Shown here piece by piece: positions 11,168 through 23,460 of a stretch of 64,000 nt of DNA (the first letter of the stretch is position 1; each line of letters starts with the position of its first letter). The notes below the pieces were generated by a model. It saw only the letters and a program-made list of their open reading frames with translations. It made no database searches and had not been told where the DNA came from. Origin of the DNA: Symbiodinium natans (taxonomy: Eukaryota > Sar > Dinophyceae > Suessiales > Symbiodiniaceae); contig CAJNDS010002454.1 in NCBI GenBank assembly GCA_905221605.1, forward strand, positions 52,501 through 116,500, written 5' to 3'. The position numbers were made by a program, and so were the translations under genes.

Positions 11168-13180
11168 TCATAGGCTGAGGCTCTGATCCCTTTCGGGTTC
11201 AGGCTCAGCCATGGATTGCGAATTCAGTCGGCCTGTGACCTGCCTAACTTGTGCTCCACCATCAAGCGGGACATACAGGGCGCTGCGCTCTACAATTACC
11301 CGGCGGTCATGGCCAAACACAATGTGACTTGAGATCTGCCTCTTGTTCAGCAGGATCTCGTCTCTGGGGCAGCAGAGCATCTCACATGCTCACTGCCATC
11401 TTGGTTGCCTCATGATCTTCAAGAGCGCGAATCTCCATGAGTTCGAAGAGCCTGCACGATTGATCGGCCCTTCACAGCCCAAACTGGAGATGAGAGCTTC
11501 GCACGGCTCTGGCAGCTCTGACCACACGTGCTGGCCTTTGAAACGGCTGCGTCTCATTTGCGAACTGCTGGAGGATCGCTGCGTTTGCCTCATGGAAGCT
11601 GTGCTTTTGCGCTTACGGTAACCTAAACAAGATGGAGATGCCTCTTCTCAAACATATGCACGCACCAGTAGCATCTCATCACATGCCGTATTCTGCTGCA
11701 CTGAAGGAACATGAAGGTACTTACACATCTGCAAGTCTTTTGCGCACCTCCGCTTGCTTCTGCTGAACCAGCTTGAGCTGAGTGATGGTTGCCTGCACTG
11801 CATGCGCTGCTTGTGCTATAGCAGTTCAGAAGTTACCTGGCCTGGTTTTGGAGCTCAACTCTCCGGGCCAGCCCTCTTGCAGCCCTGATCACCTCCTCGA
11901 CCTGCCGTGAGCATCCGTGAGCATCACATCTTCAGTTCAACAGTGCGCTGTGGTGCCCAGAAACTCACTACCACCAGCATATCCCACCTGCTGAATCGCA
12001 ACCAGCTTCTCTGCCTCCTTGATGATGATTTGCTCCTGTTGCAATCGCAGAGAAGTCAGGTGCTGCTGACGCGCCAAAGTTGAGCCAAGCGCAGGCCCAT
12101 GTCCTGACGTTCCGCTTTGCCCACCTCCACCTGCTACGGGACGGATGGTTCAAGTCGTATTCCACACAGTTCAGGGTTTGCGTAGTCGTGCTTTGCCACA
12201 AGCTTCTGGAGTAGATGTGCGATTTGTTTCAGCTTCTGCAGGAGGACCCTTGTCGACTTGCCTCCTGCATTTGCTCTTGTGTATTCTCGATCTCATCGTC
12301 ATACTCATCAGGCAAATCTACCTGCCAGGCAGTGAGCAGTTCGAACAGGAACAGACACCAACGATCTTCACTCCCACCACATTCCCGCCTCTCTCAGCTG
12401 AAGACCTGTAATCTCCATTCTGAGTCCAAGCTCTGGCTTGTCAAAGTTTGATGCCAGCACCTAACGACACAGCCGTGATTTCAGCCACTCGGACCTGTCA
12501 TCTCCGCACAAGACTTCTGAGCCACCTCCAGCATCTTCGCCGTAATTGTGGTGCGCTCCGTGAAGTATCTGGCATGCAGAAACGTCAGAATAGCAAACTG
12601 CCGAAAAGAACCCAAAATTTATTCGGGTGAGATTTCGCCGGTTGGACTGATCAGCCGCGAACAATGAGCAGGACTCAATGATGGCTGCGCGGGCGAAGCG
12701 AACAAACTCATCCTGGAACATCCACTCATGGTTGGCTGTTGCATTGAGGAATGGCGCATGTGATCTGGCTGCCACAGACCTCACCTGGTCTGTAAACACT
12801 TTCACTCGCGCTTTATTTTTTTTCAATGGGCTGGTTTCCGGAACACGTGCCCACCGCACCCCCCTGATGAAATCTCGCGATGAAGGGCCGTCTGGGCCCC
12901 GGCAATTTTGTCCCTATACAATCGTCATCAAACTGGATGGCGTGGATTGATTTCAACAGTTTCATTCCTCGCCTATGCTAAAATGACTTCAAGCGCTCAT
13001 TCAGCACGTCTGGCAGAGATGAAATATCCAAATCAATGTTGCGGGAACCTTCTTCACACAATGCAACGGAATGAACCGGTGATTCTTCCGGGAATAATGG
13101 TTGAGATGTGTCGCCCAGGTTTACCACGTCCTTATCTCCATCCATTTGTTTTCCTTCGCCGGGGTCCATCGCTTGCATCG
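11168..13180 (-). CDS. multi-exon coiled-coil protein, unidentified
   Basis: A series of minus-strand open segments with splice-like borders reads as one protein that ends with a stop at 11168. In order of transcription: 12978-13135 (ends NIDLDISSLPDVLNERLKSF), about 12660-12800 (VFTDQVRSVAARSHAPF, NHEWMFQDEFVRFARAAIIE), about 12505-12590 (YFTERTTITAKMLEVAQKSC), about 12245-12325 (VDLPDEYDDEIENTQEQMQE), about 11985-12105 (LRLQQEQIIIKEAEKLVAIQ), about 11845-11905 (RQVEEVIRAARGLARRVELQ), about 11728-11816 (VQATITQLKLVQQKQAEVRK) and 11168-11355 (VIVERSALYVPLDGGAQVRQ). The middle is helical and rich in Gln and Glu, typical of coiled coils. I do not recognise the family, and exon borders are approximate. 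It may be joined to the exon set at 13790-14910. Confidence 0.5.
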
Positions 13181-13408
13181 AGCTGATTGCAGCGTGGCTC
13201 GCCCCCCAAGCTGCGGTTCACACCCGTGGCTCGAGATGGCAATGCCAAGTCTCTGTCTTCACTTCTTGGTTCATACGGTCCGGAGGCGCGGCTTAAGCTA
13301 CGACATTCTTGCTGCCGTCTACCTGCCCCGTGCTCCAGACGTTCTCCTTTCTTTCGAAGCCATGGAGACCGAGGTCTCTGCCTAGTTGCGCGCCACTCTC
13401 CCCCCCAG

Positions 13409-13760
13409 CTTCTTCTTCTTCTTCTTCTTCTTCTTCTTCTTCTTCTTCTTCTTCTTCTTCTTCTTCTTCTTCTTCTTCTTCTTCTTCTTCTTCTTCTTCT
13501 TCTTCTTCTTCTTCTTCTTCTTCTTCTTCTTCTTCTTCTTCTTCTTCTTCCTATGCTTCTTATTTGTCTTAATTTTCTTCTTTTCTTAGTATTATTCTTC
13601 TTTGTCTTCTTTCTTCTTCTTATTATTAGTCTCATCTTCTTATTATTCTTCTTCTTCTTATTCTTATTATTCTTCTGCTTCTCTTCTGCTTCTTCTTCTT
13701 CTTCGTCTTCTTCTCCTTTTCTTCTTCTGCTTCTCTTCTGCTTCTTCTGCTCCTGTCCGT
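13409..13760. repeat. (TTC)n microsatellite with degenerate flank
   Basis: About 47 perfect TTC units (13409-13551), then a degenerate TTC/TTA tail to about 13760. Long open frames of poly-Leu, poly-Ser, poly-Phe or poly-Arg across it are artefacts of the repeat. A polypurine/polypyrimidine run of this length can form triplex DNA. Confidence 0.97.
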
Positions 13761-13789
13761 CTCTAAGTCTCTGTCAGAACCCAGACCGT

Positions 13790-14910
13790 CATGAAAGCAA
13801 CAGAAATGACGGTCCCTGTACATGGTCTCTCCGAGGATGTTGTAAAGGTCCTTCAGCGCTTCTGACCTGCAAGTCTGCGGGTGCACAGCGATGGATGTTG
13901 GCCTTCCAAAGATTTTCGCTTCGTGTTGACACCGCTGCGCTGCCTCAGCCTCCACTGAAATGACACCGACACCAGCATCTCCAACCTCAGAGGTGATCTA
14001 CGACCTGCAAACTTTCTGCTTCCAAACATTAGATGGGCTGTCAGCCAGTCTGCGTACGAAGAAAAAAAAGGTGCGTGCACAAACGCCAAAAAACAGGCAA
14101 ACCAACCAAAACCACACGCACACACCCACACACACCGCAACAACAAAACGAGCGCTTACATACACCCTTGCCACTGTGCGCTTCAACTGCTGTTCCTGTT
14201 TCACATAGGGAAGCTGTGCTCGTGCGCGTGGTCGGGTAGCAGCTGCTCCCTTCCAAGGTGTCACCGAATTCCAATCAAAGTGCAATATCTACAGACGACA
14301 TGGGCGGGTACACAATACGAGCGTCAGTCATGCCAACCGGTGCTGCAACAAGCAAACAAGCGGCACCGACATGGCAGACAAATGCCCTGCACAGACTCCA
14401 ATTTGCTGAATTGCACACGATGTCACCTGCGATAAGCTTCTTTCACTTGCTGCGCCTCAAGCCCCAACAGCTTGCTAGATGTCGACTGAGCACCATACCC
14501 ATCTGCTGAGCGGGCACGAATAGGTCCACGCAACATCGGCTCAAAAAGCTCAGGCACAGATGCTCCAGCAACTCCTACAGGCACAGCAACTCCATGTCAA
14601 TTTGGAGCCTCTGACCATGGGCTTCGGCTTCGTAACAAGTCGGCCTCGTCCATCTTGAATGAAGTACATGGTGTTAAAGGTCGCAGGAAACCTCAAATAA
14701 ACAAGAGTCCGCTGTCGACTTCTGCCGCAACGAGCAATATCTTTGGGTACTCATGGCTGCATGATTGAATCGCTGCGTGTGTTGCAGGCACATTTCAGAA
14801 TCTTAGCACTGCACTCGATGAGGTAGTTCCCGAGGCCGACCCACTTAAGGCCAGGGGCTGTGATCACCTCCAGGGAAATCAGGGTGTGCATAGTAATCCG
14901 GGTGTAAAGA
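13790..14910 (-). CDS. exon set of an unidentified protein
   Basis: Minus-strand open segments with plausible splice borders, in order of transcription: about 14795-14900 (TMHTLISLEVITAPGLKW, VGLGNYLIECSAKIL), about 14600-14690 (FPATFNTMYFIQDGRGRLVT), about 14440-14580 (VPELFEPMLRGPIRARSADG, LLGLEAQQVKEAYR), about 13885-13985 (ISVEAEAAQRCQHEAKIFG) and about 13793-13870 (SEALKDLYNILGETMYRDRH). They look like a folded, non-repetitive protein. I do not recognise the family. The set may be the 5' half of the gene ending at 11168, with the TTC repeat in an intron. Confidence 0.45.
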
Positions 14911-15218
14911 TGTGTAAAGCAAGCTATCATACGCAATAAGATTGACGACCACCATAAGTCCATGCCTCGTCAAGGATGTTCTGTGTCATCCACTGCAGTT
15001 GCACAGAGTGCCTTCCTTGCTCCATCGCCTTGATGGACATCGGCCTCAGCTAGCTGACAAGCTCTCATGGTCATATCACAACTTTACCAGCACGAACTAG
15101 AATTAACTAGAACCCTGTCCTGAGCCACGGGCACTGCAACACAAGTGAAAATCACCAGAGACAAGCAGGTGCAAAGCCCGCATACCGGCACAACTCGAAC
15201 TTCTTCGATGCCTTGTGC

Positions 15219-15263
15219 TGCTCGCAAGACTCGCAAGACTCGCAAGACTCGCAAGACTTGCAA
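15219..15263. repeat. 9-bp tandem repeat (ACTCGCAAG)
   Basis: Four near-perfect copies of ACTCGCAAG followed by one degenerate copy. The unit is a multiple of three, so it opens frames on both strands. Nothing else suggests coding. Confidence 0.9.
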
Positions 15264-15679
15264 AAGCCAAACGATGCGACTCACGGGTACCAGCTCAGCA
15301 CAAGCTCAGCTGCACGCCCATGCCGCCAAATCGTGGTGCAAATTAACAACTAGCAAAGCTAGTCTGAGCCCACGTGTGGCAGGAAGTTCTGTGTAAAGCA
15401 GCATCGATCTGCATGGCCAGTGCTCACTCAAGGTTACAAAGCCAAGAGGCGAACATTGAGCAAACTGAGCACAAAGAAAGGTGCGAAAGATGTGCCGCTG
15501 TCCAATTTAGACTTCTGATTGCTAAGCGCCTTTGGAAATTGCGCGAAGTTGATGGAACAATGGCACTCCGAATAGTGCGAACTGCTGCACAGAATTACTC
15601 CGCCAAAGGTTCCAAGATGTTCCAAGTTCTTCACCATGCTGAGTTGATTCGGAGAAGCTTCAACAGAGTTTGACGGAAC

Positions 15680-15935
15680 ATTCATGTTGCTTTTCGGCCT
15701 GTCCTCCCCGAGATCTCGGAACACCTTCTCACATGCCCGAGCATGACAGCTCGGGGCAAGAGCGAAAGCAAACCGGCGATGTTTTTTGGCAAACGAATGG
15801 AGCGTAGATCGAGGGAGCAAAGCCACCCCGCACCGCCAGCACATCCAGAACAGCTTGTGGTGCCACGACCTTGGCATACGCTCTCCACGGCTTCATGATG
15901 CCACTTGGATTGGATGTTCGCTTGTTCTCTTGCAA
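15680..15935 (-). other. possible exon(s), unidentified
   Basis: One minus-strand frame reads KPWRAYAKVVAPQAVLDVLA and continues VRGGFAPSIYAPFVCQ. Another frame is open over the same bases. No family recognised, and splice borders are unclear. Confidence 0.25.
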
Positions 15936-16139
15936 GCCGAGAAGTTTCCGAAGGTCCGCACGTAGTCTCCTCTTACCACTACATCCAGTTCACTTGATCT
16001 CACCGAGCTTGAGGAGGAGGACGCAACTCGCTGCATGCAGGCCTTCGTGAGACATGCGATTGTCAAGAGATCTCCAGAGAATCGTATTTTCGGTGTCTTG
16101 AGGTTTTTCCACTTTTTTGGGGAACCCATACATAGAATA

Positions 16140-16390
16140 CTTGCGGCATCATGTTTAAGACAGCTTCTGGGCGCCCCGTTTGAGGGGGCCTCTTGGCGCC
16201 TTGCTTTCTTGGCCCTCGCATCTTCTTAGGGTGGCTGCTGGCTTCTTGGGGCCGCTCGTCTCTGGCGTGCCTTCGTCCTCTAAATGAGAGCCTTCCAAAG
16301 CCTCTTGCGGGCCTCTTGGCGTCCTCTTAGGCTGTTTCCCAAGGATTCAAAAGCCCCTTGCGGGCGTCTTCTGGTGTGTTCTTGTACTTC
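16140..16390. repeat. degenerate GGCCTCTTGGCG-type repeats
   Basis: Several loose copies of a motif like GGGCCTCTTGGCGTCCTC, with spacer lengths of 15-60 bp. I see no frame with protein-like composition, so this is probably intergenic or intronic repeat. Confidence 0.45.
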
Positions 16391-16556
16391 CAAGGGCTGC
16401 TGAGGGAGTGGAGGAACAACATGGATGCTCTTGAAGCGACCACCATCATAGACAGAATCTCGTTTCACTTCTCTCAGCAGCCACGTCTGGACCCTGGGAA
16501 GTATTCTATCTATCGTCTTGGAAACCTGGGAGATAATTTTGGAAACGGCGTTTTTC

Positions 16557-16580
16557 GGTTGATGCCAAAATGGCTATATG
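16557..16580 (-). other. partial match to dinoflagellate spliced-leader sequence
   Basis: On the minus strand the bases TAGCCATTTTGGC (16564-16576) match 13 consecutive bases of the conserved dinoflagellate spliced leader (which ends CCATTTTGGCTCAAG). TCAA follows after one extra A. It could be a relict leader carried back into the genome by retroposition of a processed mRNA, or chance. No clear gene starts directly downstream. Confidence 0.3.
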
Positions 16581-16788
16581 TATGTGAACCATGGGAAGGT
16601 CCGTTGCCCGTTGGCATGCACGGAAAGGCGCCTGAGCCATGAAACGACGCCATGTCTGCAGCCTCTCATAACCTGAGAGACAGAGGCTACAAGTAGCATG
16701 TCACGAGTCGGCAACAGTATCTCCAACTCGTTCGAACAAGGATCCGACTCAGAATGGCTCATGCAAGGCAAGCTCCGGTCATGCCCGA

Positions 16789-16976
16789 CTAGAATCTCAG
16801 GAAGGTACCGAAGAGCAGGGCCTTCTGTATGTGCTCAGCATTGAGGACCTTCTTGACGGCCTGCTTCTCAACACGCGAAGCTTCATTCGTGCCCAAGACG
16901 TCCTCAAACCATGTCGGCTGCGCAACGGCATCCAGGAAGCTGACTCCAAGCGCCTGGAGGTCCGCGACGAAACTGC
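16789..16976 (-). CDS. 3'-terminal exon of an unidentified protein
   Basis: After an acceptor-like CAG the frame runs 61 codons to a stop and reads like folded protein: SFVADLQALGVSFLDAVAQ, PTWFEDVLGTNEASRVEKQA, VKKVLNAEHIQKALLFGTFL. No upstream exon could be joined with confidence. Family not recognised. Confidence 0.45.
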
Positions 16977-17064
16977 CTGATGAATCAGGGAAGCTCACAG
17001 AACGGCAAAGTGCGACGCCGTCACATCTCCGTTGGCCGGCCTTTGAAATGCCCATCCCTTTCAA

Positions 17065-18865
17065 GGAGGGAAATCCAACGATATCTCAAGTCACCTCCAG
17101 GGTCACCTCCAGACCCAGCCAAGAAGGAGCCGATCTCGCCAAGGTCATCGACAACTGAGTGGCCACTGCACTGGCACTGACTTTATTCGCCTCTTCCGGC
17201 CAAAAGGCGTCTAGAACAGGCAGACCAGCTCTGCTGTAGTATTTGCTCAACCCACTTGGAGGAGCGACAATCCGATGTGGGGGTTTCCAGGCTGTGAGCC
17301 CCTCTCACAGAGACCGCCAAAAAGCATAAAAACGTCAAAACTCCGCAAACTGGGACCTGGACCCAGAATGGAAATTTGCCCTGAGAACGCCCGTGGGACC
17401 ATCCGTCTAAACCCCTCCGACCGTGGTGCTGCACGACATGACACATGACCTTCGTCCGCCAACAAGAGGGTTCTGAGTCGGAGCCAGCACCACCTTCGCC
17501 GCAAGTAGTCCCGTCCGAGTTGTCCGGCTCGGAAGCCGAGGCAAGGCGCGCAAGCGTTTACAAGCAAGCAACTTTCTGAAGGATCGTAATTGCAGTGTAC
17601 TTCAGCTTAGCAACCTTCGAAACTCACAAGGATGTTGAAGAAGAAACTCTCAGCAGGTGATTCGTCAATGTTACAGACATGCAATCCACGCATGTAAACA
17701 ACAGAAACTGCTTGGCCGCAGTATGAAGCACGCCGATGCCACATGCAAGCAACGAAAAGGCAAATTTGGTTGTGATGCCGTCAGGAATCCTAGGAAGAAC
17801 AGGTGCATCAGTTTTTCTTGCTTAGCTACAGCTGATATGGCTGGTGCTGCATCTTTTCAGAGCCTCCAACTTTAAGTTGCCCGCAACTATGAGATAGGCT
17901 AGGTCGAAAACACACAACTTGCGAATTTTCAAAGCGACGCAAGAACAGCCTGGTCTCTGCAAACATCTCATGACAGCAAACCGAGACCGGCCTAGCAGAA
18001 CCCAGGACTCTGTGAACACGTTGGGAAAGAAGGGCAGATCCTCGAACAGCCACGTGGAAACACAAACCAGAGAGGCAACACCTCAGAGTCGTGGGTCCTG
18101 CTCTTGGCACACCTGGTTCAGGTCACTGCACATCCTTGCAACGGTCTCAAGTTGCGTCAAGGAGCATCACTCACTGTCTTCAAGCTTTAGGTTGCCATCC
18201 ATCACTCGTTTTGGGGATTGTTTCTCAACACTTATTGTAGCACACAGCACACGCAACATGACCGTGTATTGTACTGCATGCCCCACCAGCCCATCGAAGT
18301 TGAATTACCGCTTCGGGCCGTTCCCAGCAACTCCGCCTGTTGACCAACTTGCATGCACCAGCGAGTCCTCAAAAAGTTGTGGGAGTGCGGAGTGGCATTC
18401 TCATCCAACCTGCCATGGCATTGCTGATGCAGTGTGTTTCATTGCGTTGCCCTTCTGATTCTGCATATCTCATGTGTCATTGCAGCTCGACATGGCTGAT
18501 GCGAAACCAACTGAAGCTGTCGACTGTCGTCTGAAAAAGATCCCAGCAACACCTTGAGAAAAACCCCTTTGATGTCAGCCGTTTCACATGCAGATGCTTA
18601 CTGGAATTACGGGGCACGCGCGTCTGGCCTCAAACAACGCTGGCCTTAAAGTCCTTGCTCGCCCTGTAAACGCTTGCTACTAGCCATTCTTTTCGAGTGA
18701 ACCAACCGGCAAGGGCCTAATAATGCTGGCGAGCCTTGTGGGATACGGTTTCACAGTCGAGGACTTATGCGCTAGGGTGCAGGGCACACAAAGATGTGTG
18801 CGCAAACATGGTAATCCCTTCATCTGTAAAAAGAGCCCCCACCCACAAAGCTCGAGGCTTCAGGG
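17065..18865. other. no convincing gene
   Basis: Several short open frames exist on both strands (the longest is a plus-strand frame at 17919-18458), but their composition looks random and no splice pattern connects them. I see no repeats or RNA genes. Confidence 0.4.
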
Positions 18866-20000
18866 CTAGAGCTTAGGCTTAGGCCTCTCTCCCTCCTGCC
18901 CAGCTTCAGGGGAATCTGAGCCTAGGTCTACCCGAGTGCAAGATGCAGAGGTGATCAGAGGATAAGGGCAGCAAGCCAAGCAACTTCCGCCAACGCCCTC
19001 CATCTCATCACGCCTCGTCCAGCTCGAATCATGCCACACGTGCACCATCTCATGCAGCAGCACTGATGCCATCCTGCATCATGCTTTGCAGACATACAGT
19101 ATTCTGCTTGCCTCACTTCTGCTATGAGGGAGCAGGCGAGATCACGGCAAGTTCACAACAGGCTTTGCATTAAGGCACTTAAGTTGCAGTCAAGCATGGA
19201 GCCAGCAAACCGTCGAAGATCGGCCGAGCTCTTGGGACTTAAGTACAATTTACTGATGCAAGTCGAAGCAACTTTGTGAGAACGCGAGAACGTAACGCAA
19301 AAAAAGATACAGCAAGTAATAGCGCAACAGGTTTGGTCCGCCAGCTGCAAATTATGGCAAGAAGATGTCTGGCAAATCGCCCTCACGAAGCTTCCACCGT
19401 CACCTGCAGCCTGCACAGTGGCCTTCTGCAGTGTTGCAACTAAGTATCCTGGGGTGTTTAGCCACAATCCGAACCTAGCTCAACTTGAAGAGATACACAA
19501 GTTTCGAACTTTGCCCTAAACGGTTTGGACTAGCCGAAACGAAGAATCAGAAACTTATCGCCGAACTTCTAAGCCTAAAATGAAATGACGAAGTGCAAGA
19601 TTTCCCGCCACATGCCTAGTCGAAATGCAGCCAGACTGGACAAGTCTTCCCGAACCCAAAGGGTTTGGACTTGGGAGCGCAAAGAGCCGATTCCGAGATT
19701 TCTCACCGATCACAAGGACGACAGGGGTTCGCAGCTCAACTCAGGTTTACATCCGGATTGATTGTCAAATGTGTCAAATTTCACAACAAGACGACATGTT
19801 GAAGCCTGACCCGTCCTTGACAGAGTCCATGATCTGCAGCTTGGCCATATGAATTCGATCCACAACCTGTCACATCGCATGCGGCATACAGCTCCCAGCT
19901 GCATTGTCCGCTGCCGGCAGGTCCCCGACGTTGCCACTGTGAAGTCACCGTTCAATTCCCAACGCACCGCAGCCTCAGAGATATGGGGCACTTCTGGGCA
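18866..20000 (-). CDS. SprT-like HExxH metalloprotease, partial
   Basis: Three minus-strand segments appear in the order expected for a SprT-like zinc protease core: about 19890-19990 (VRWELNGDFTVATSGTCRQR, resembling the Trp strand and T-x-G-x-C/R turn), 19211-19252 (KLYLSPKSSADLR, resembling the IxLS strand), and from 19073 downward (MASVLLHEMVHVWHD, with the zinc-binding HExxH and a further His). Joining 19211 (donor CG|GTTTGC) to 19073 (CAG|G) gives RRMASVLLHEMVHVWHD in frame, at the spacing usual between IxLS and HExxH. The frame runs on to a stop at 18866. The later Gly-His zinc ligand and the N-terminal part were not located. SprT-like proteins include DNA-protein crosslink proteases; which subfamily this is I cannot say. 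Confidence 0.5.
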
Positions 20001-20169
20001 CAACTTGACCGGTGCCGAGCCTCTGCCCCCTCAGCTGCATCTTGAAAGCCTGGCAGAACAGCGGAAGTTCAGCGGCTGCCATGCCCCTTCCTCACTGCTC
20101 AAACCCCAGATGCGCCTGGAACTGAATGACGAAAACGAATGTCATCCACCTTGGGTTTGGCGTGCTTAA

Positions 20170-22380
20170 ACCCCGTCACAATGTAAGCACTGGATCGAGC
20201 ATTCCAGGAACATGAGGTATTGTGGCCACACGTGGCCACTCGCACAAAGCAAAGCGAACTGTACTGAACTTCTAACTTGGCCCCACTTGCCTTGGTAACC
20301 TTGGTAAGGGTCTAGCATGCAACTGGCCGCGGAAGAGCAATGCGTTCAAGCACGTGAAGCTTTGCCAAACCTGAACCGAAAACCATCCTTCTTGTTGCGG
20401 GGTCTCCACACTACAGCGGCAGGTCCAGCACCAAATAAAGGCTGTGGCAAAATGCTTCCTGTCCGGCTCGGAAAGATCCTTTCAAGCGTGAGCATTTTGG
20501 AACATAGTAAGTCAACTCATTGCACGGCAAGGCAGCGCCCTTCTCCTGCATGCAAAGCTGCGGGCGCTCCATCAGAATGGAGGGAACCAAGGCAACCTGC
20601 GTTCAATGCTTTCATTGTTTTCTTCGAGACAGGAGTGGAACCGAGTCTAGCTTGGATATTGCTGGAATGCGCAGTTATCTGTAGAGGCCTCTGCCGGACT
20701 GCATGAAAAGGATGCTTCTGGATCTCCGTGAATGGCTATCCACTCAAGCCTAGGTAATCAAGTGAATCGCGTGGCAGCGACGAAACTGCTGTCGGGATGC
20801 GGCTGTCATCTGCCGTCATGTTTGTAACCCCCTGCGAGATTGGAATGAAAAACGCTGGAGGACTGCTTGGCTTCAATACAAACCATGCGAAACCTGTCAC
20901 AGTTGCCAAGTGTTATCCATGTGGGCCAACGGCTCCCGGCCAACATGGACTTCGGACTTTAGGTTCAACCTTCTTTGCGAGCAGTGTCGGCCACTTGAAT
21001 GAGCTTCTGTATCCTGTTTGGTGCGAGGAGGAAACACCAAGGACTCCCACCCAAAGATGATGTACAGATCTTGGGCAACAACACTGCCCTCTTTCCTGCA
21101 CCACCCCGCCCCACGCCCTCCCGAAAGCAAGGAGTTGTGTGGGGCTAGGCACGTGCTGGGGGAGTGGGGGGAGGGGGGGGTAATGGGGTGGCTAGCAAAA
21201 AAAGGGCCGTGATTGGGGCTGGTGGGGGCGGGGGGGGGGAACCGGCCGCCGCTCCATTTATGCCTTCCTGGTCATCCGAACAACCATTGATACAGCACTG
21301 GAGGCACACAAAAAGATTCCTAGACTCCTAGGTTCACAATAAGCTACATTCCAGCATCGTTCATGCCTTGTGAGCGCGTGGAAGTGTAAGTCTGGGACCG
21401 GGAGGCCTCAAATGCTGCTTCCAATGCAGGCCAGCACGAAAGCCTCTGCAGATCACTGCAGTGCCCAGTCATTCAGACAGCTGATGTTGTGCTGAGTACG
21501 AAAACACAAGGATCTTCAAGTTCATCTCCCGTACCAGGAAAGGCACCTATCTGTCCGGAGAAGGCAAAGATCCCGCCTCAGCAAATGACCACTTGTCCTA
21601 CACAGGGTGCATTGAGTCCATCGAGATGGACATGGGGCTGACTGTAATGTTGCAGCACATTCGTGGTCCAGGCATTTAACACAAAACCCTCAGTTGCGGA
21701 CCAAGTCATCCTGCGAAGTGCACGGCCTCTAGGTGCACAGGCCCGGTAAAAAACACGCCGAGCTGCCTGCAGAAACAGCCGACGATAAAAGCTGCTGCCA
21801 CCCAGGGCGAGCACGTGCAACTTTGTCAGATGGTATTTGGGAGAAGTCAGCAAACAAACGTCAACCATTGTCTAAGCATGGATTGTTTTCTGAGTGACTG
21901 CATGGTCTTGTCATGTCCCGCGTGCCCTGGCAGCAAGCAGAAGTGCTCCGATGCAGCTAAGTCGGAGCAGGAGGTGCGGATCCTCGGGAGCACTGAGAAT
22001 CGACTGAGCACACCAGTGCGTTCAGCGGCGGAATGGCCTTGCTTGCGGAATGCCACGGCTGACCATCTTCCGAAGCTGGATAGTCCTGCAGTAGGAAGAC
22101 AAGCAGAAGCTGTCAGAAGACGGCCCACTGTGATAATCGCGACAGCGACTCATGCAGGCGTGCCATTTACGTAAGAGTATCTGTCCATATCCGCCCAGCA
22201 TCCATCACCTGTCGCGACGCAACTTCAATGAACATGTCGCCACACGTTCGATGCTTGGCAGCTATTCGTGGAAAGCACCGGCAGAATCTGGCAATCTGTG
22301 ATCGCATGTCGCCGTATGCCATATCTTGCTTCAGGATGCATGTCCTTCCTAGCCGAAAACGATGAAGCTCTGCCTGCTGC
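20170..22380. other. no convincing gene; G-rich block
   Basis: Open frames here are short and random-looking. At 21155-21245 the plus strand is very G-rich with runs of up to nine G, which could form G-quadruplexes or mark poor sequence quality. Confidence 0.4.
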
Positions 22381-22394
22381 GGCGAGGTACAGAC

Positions 22395-23460
22395 CAGAGC
22401 ATCCAGGATCTCTCCAGGTGATGTCTACAAGTCTGCGTCGCTGCCGCAAGATCCGCAAGATGCTGCAGGACGTCGGACATCATTGCAGCTTCATGGCAGC
22501 ATTTGCAGCTCATTTACACTGAACACATGCAACGGCTTCAACGCAACGACTAGTAGCAAAGTTATTCCCGGCGCATGGTCGACTCGCTAATCCCTTATCA
22601 TGGATCGACTGCAGCTCTTTTGAATCGTGTCCTTGTACTTCTTTGTATCATGTTGTATCTCTCTTGCCTGCAACCTGTACATCCAGGTACCAAGGCACGA
22701 CGGCGCTGATTCTGGTGAACCGTCTGGCACAGCTTCCTCGTTCACGATCTGCTTAGCTGTTCAGTCCAAGATGATCGAACCGGCATTGCACTCGGTTTCC
22801 GCGGGGCTGCTCATCGCAGCACTTCAGGACCTTTGCAGCATGTGCGAAGGCTGGGACAATGCTGCCAGGCAGAGGACGCTCCCATGGACCCCAGGACTGA
22901 AGAGAATCTCCGATGACGCAACCTCGGGTTCGGCTCCAACTCCGTCTCAAAGATTTCAGGGATGAAGGGCTCATTTCTTCCTGCCATGAAAAACAGCTAT
23001 GCTCACAGTCAACAGCACTGGCCTTTAACGCGCCGCAGAGAGTGAAGGATGTCAAAATTTCAAGATGTGAAGGGGCTGCAAGGGTCTGAGATCCCGACAA
23101 TGCCGGGCTCCACAAATTGGTACCTAACCATTCGCTGCTTTAGCCAAAAGCAAGGTGGGTACCGTGTGCAGAGTGAGCTGTCAAAGAAAGGCATGTCTGA
23201 GTTCCGTTCGTATCTCTTCATTCTCTTGGATGCTCGTTCTTGATTCCCCACCTTGGGTGACCTGAGACTCACAGCTGCAGCAGGGCAAAGAAGCTGACAG
23301 AGTCTTCGCTCAGAGACAGGCGGTTGTCGCAATTACAGATCGACTGCTGACATAGTACGTGCCCTCGTGCGGAAGACAGAAAGATGAGCAGCTCACCTTC
23401 CAACACAGCTTTTGGCCGATCTTCGGATCCAAGCATGAATGCAAAGGCAGATTGACAATG
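22395..23460 (-). CDS. exon set of an unidentified protein
   Basis: Minus-strand segments with protein-like content, in order of transcription: about 23325-23455 (SAFAFMLGSEDRPKAVLEGE, LLIFLSSARGHVLCQQS), about 22860-22985 (FIPEIFETELEPNPRL), about 22700-22755 (IVNEEAVPDGSPESAPSC, bordered by CAG and GTACC) and about 22405-22495 (MMSDVLQHLADLAAATQTCR). They may form one gene between the protease fragment and the ClC gene. Family not recognised; borders approximate. Confidence 0.35.

Noticed and set aside
13187-13963. Long plus- and minus-strand open frames of poly-Leu, poly-Ser, poly-Phe or poly-Arg
   Set aside because: They are produced by the TTC microsatellite; there is no protein-like sequence outside the repeat in those frames, except a minus-strand segment at 13793-13985 that was listed separately.
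17919-18458. Plus-strand open frame of 179 codons
   Set aside because: Composition looks random, rich in Ser, Thr and Cys without domain pattern, and all identified genes are on the minus strand.
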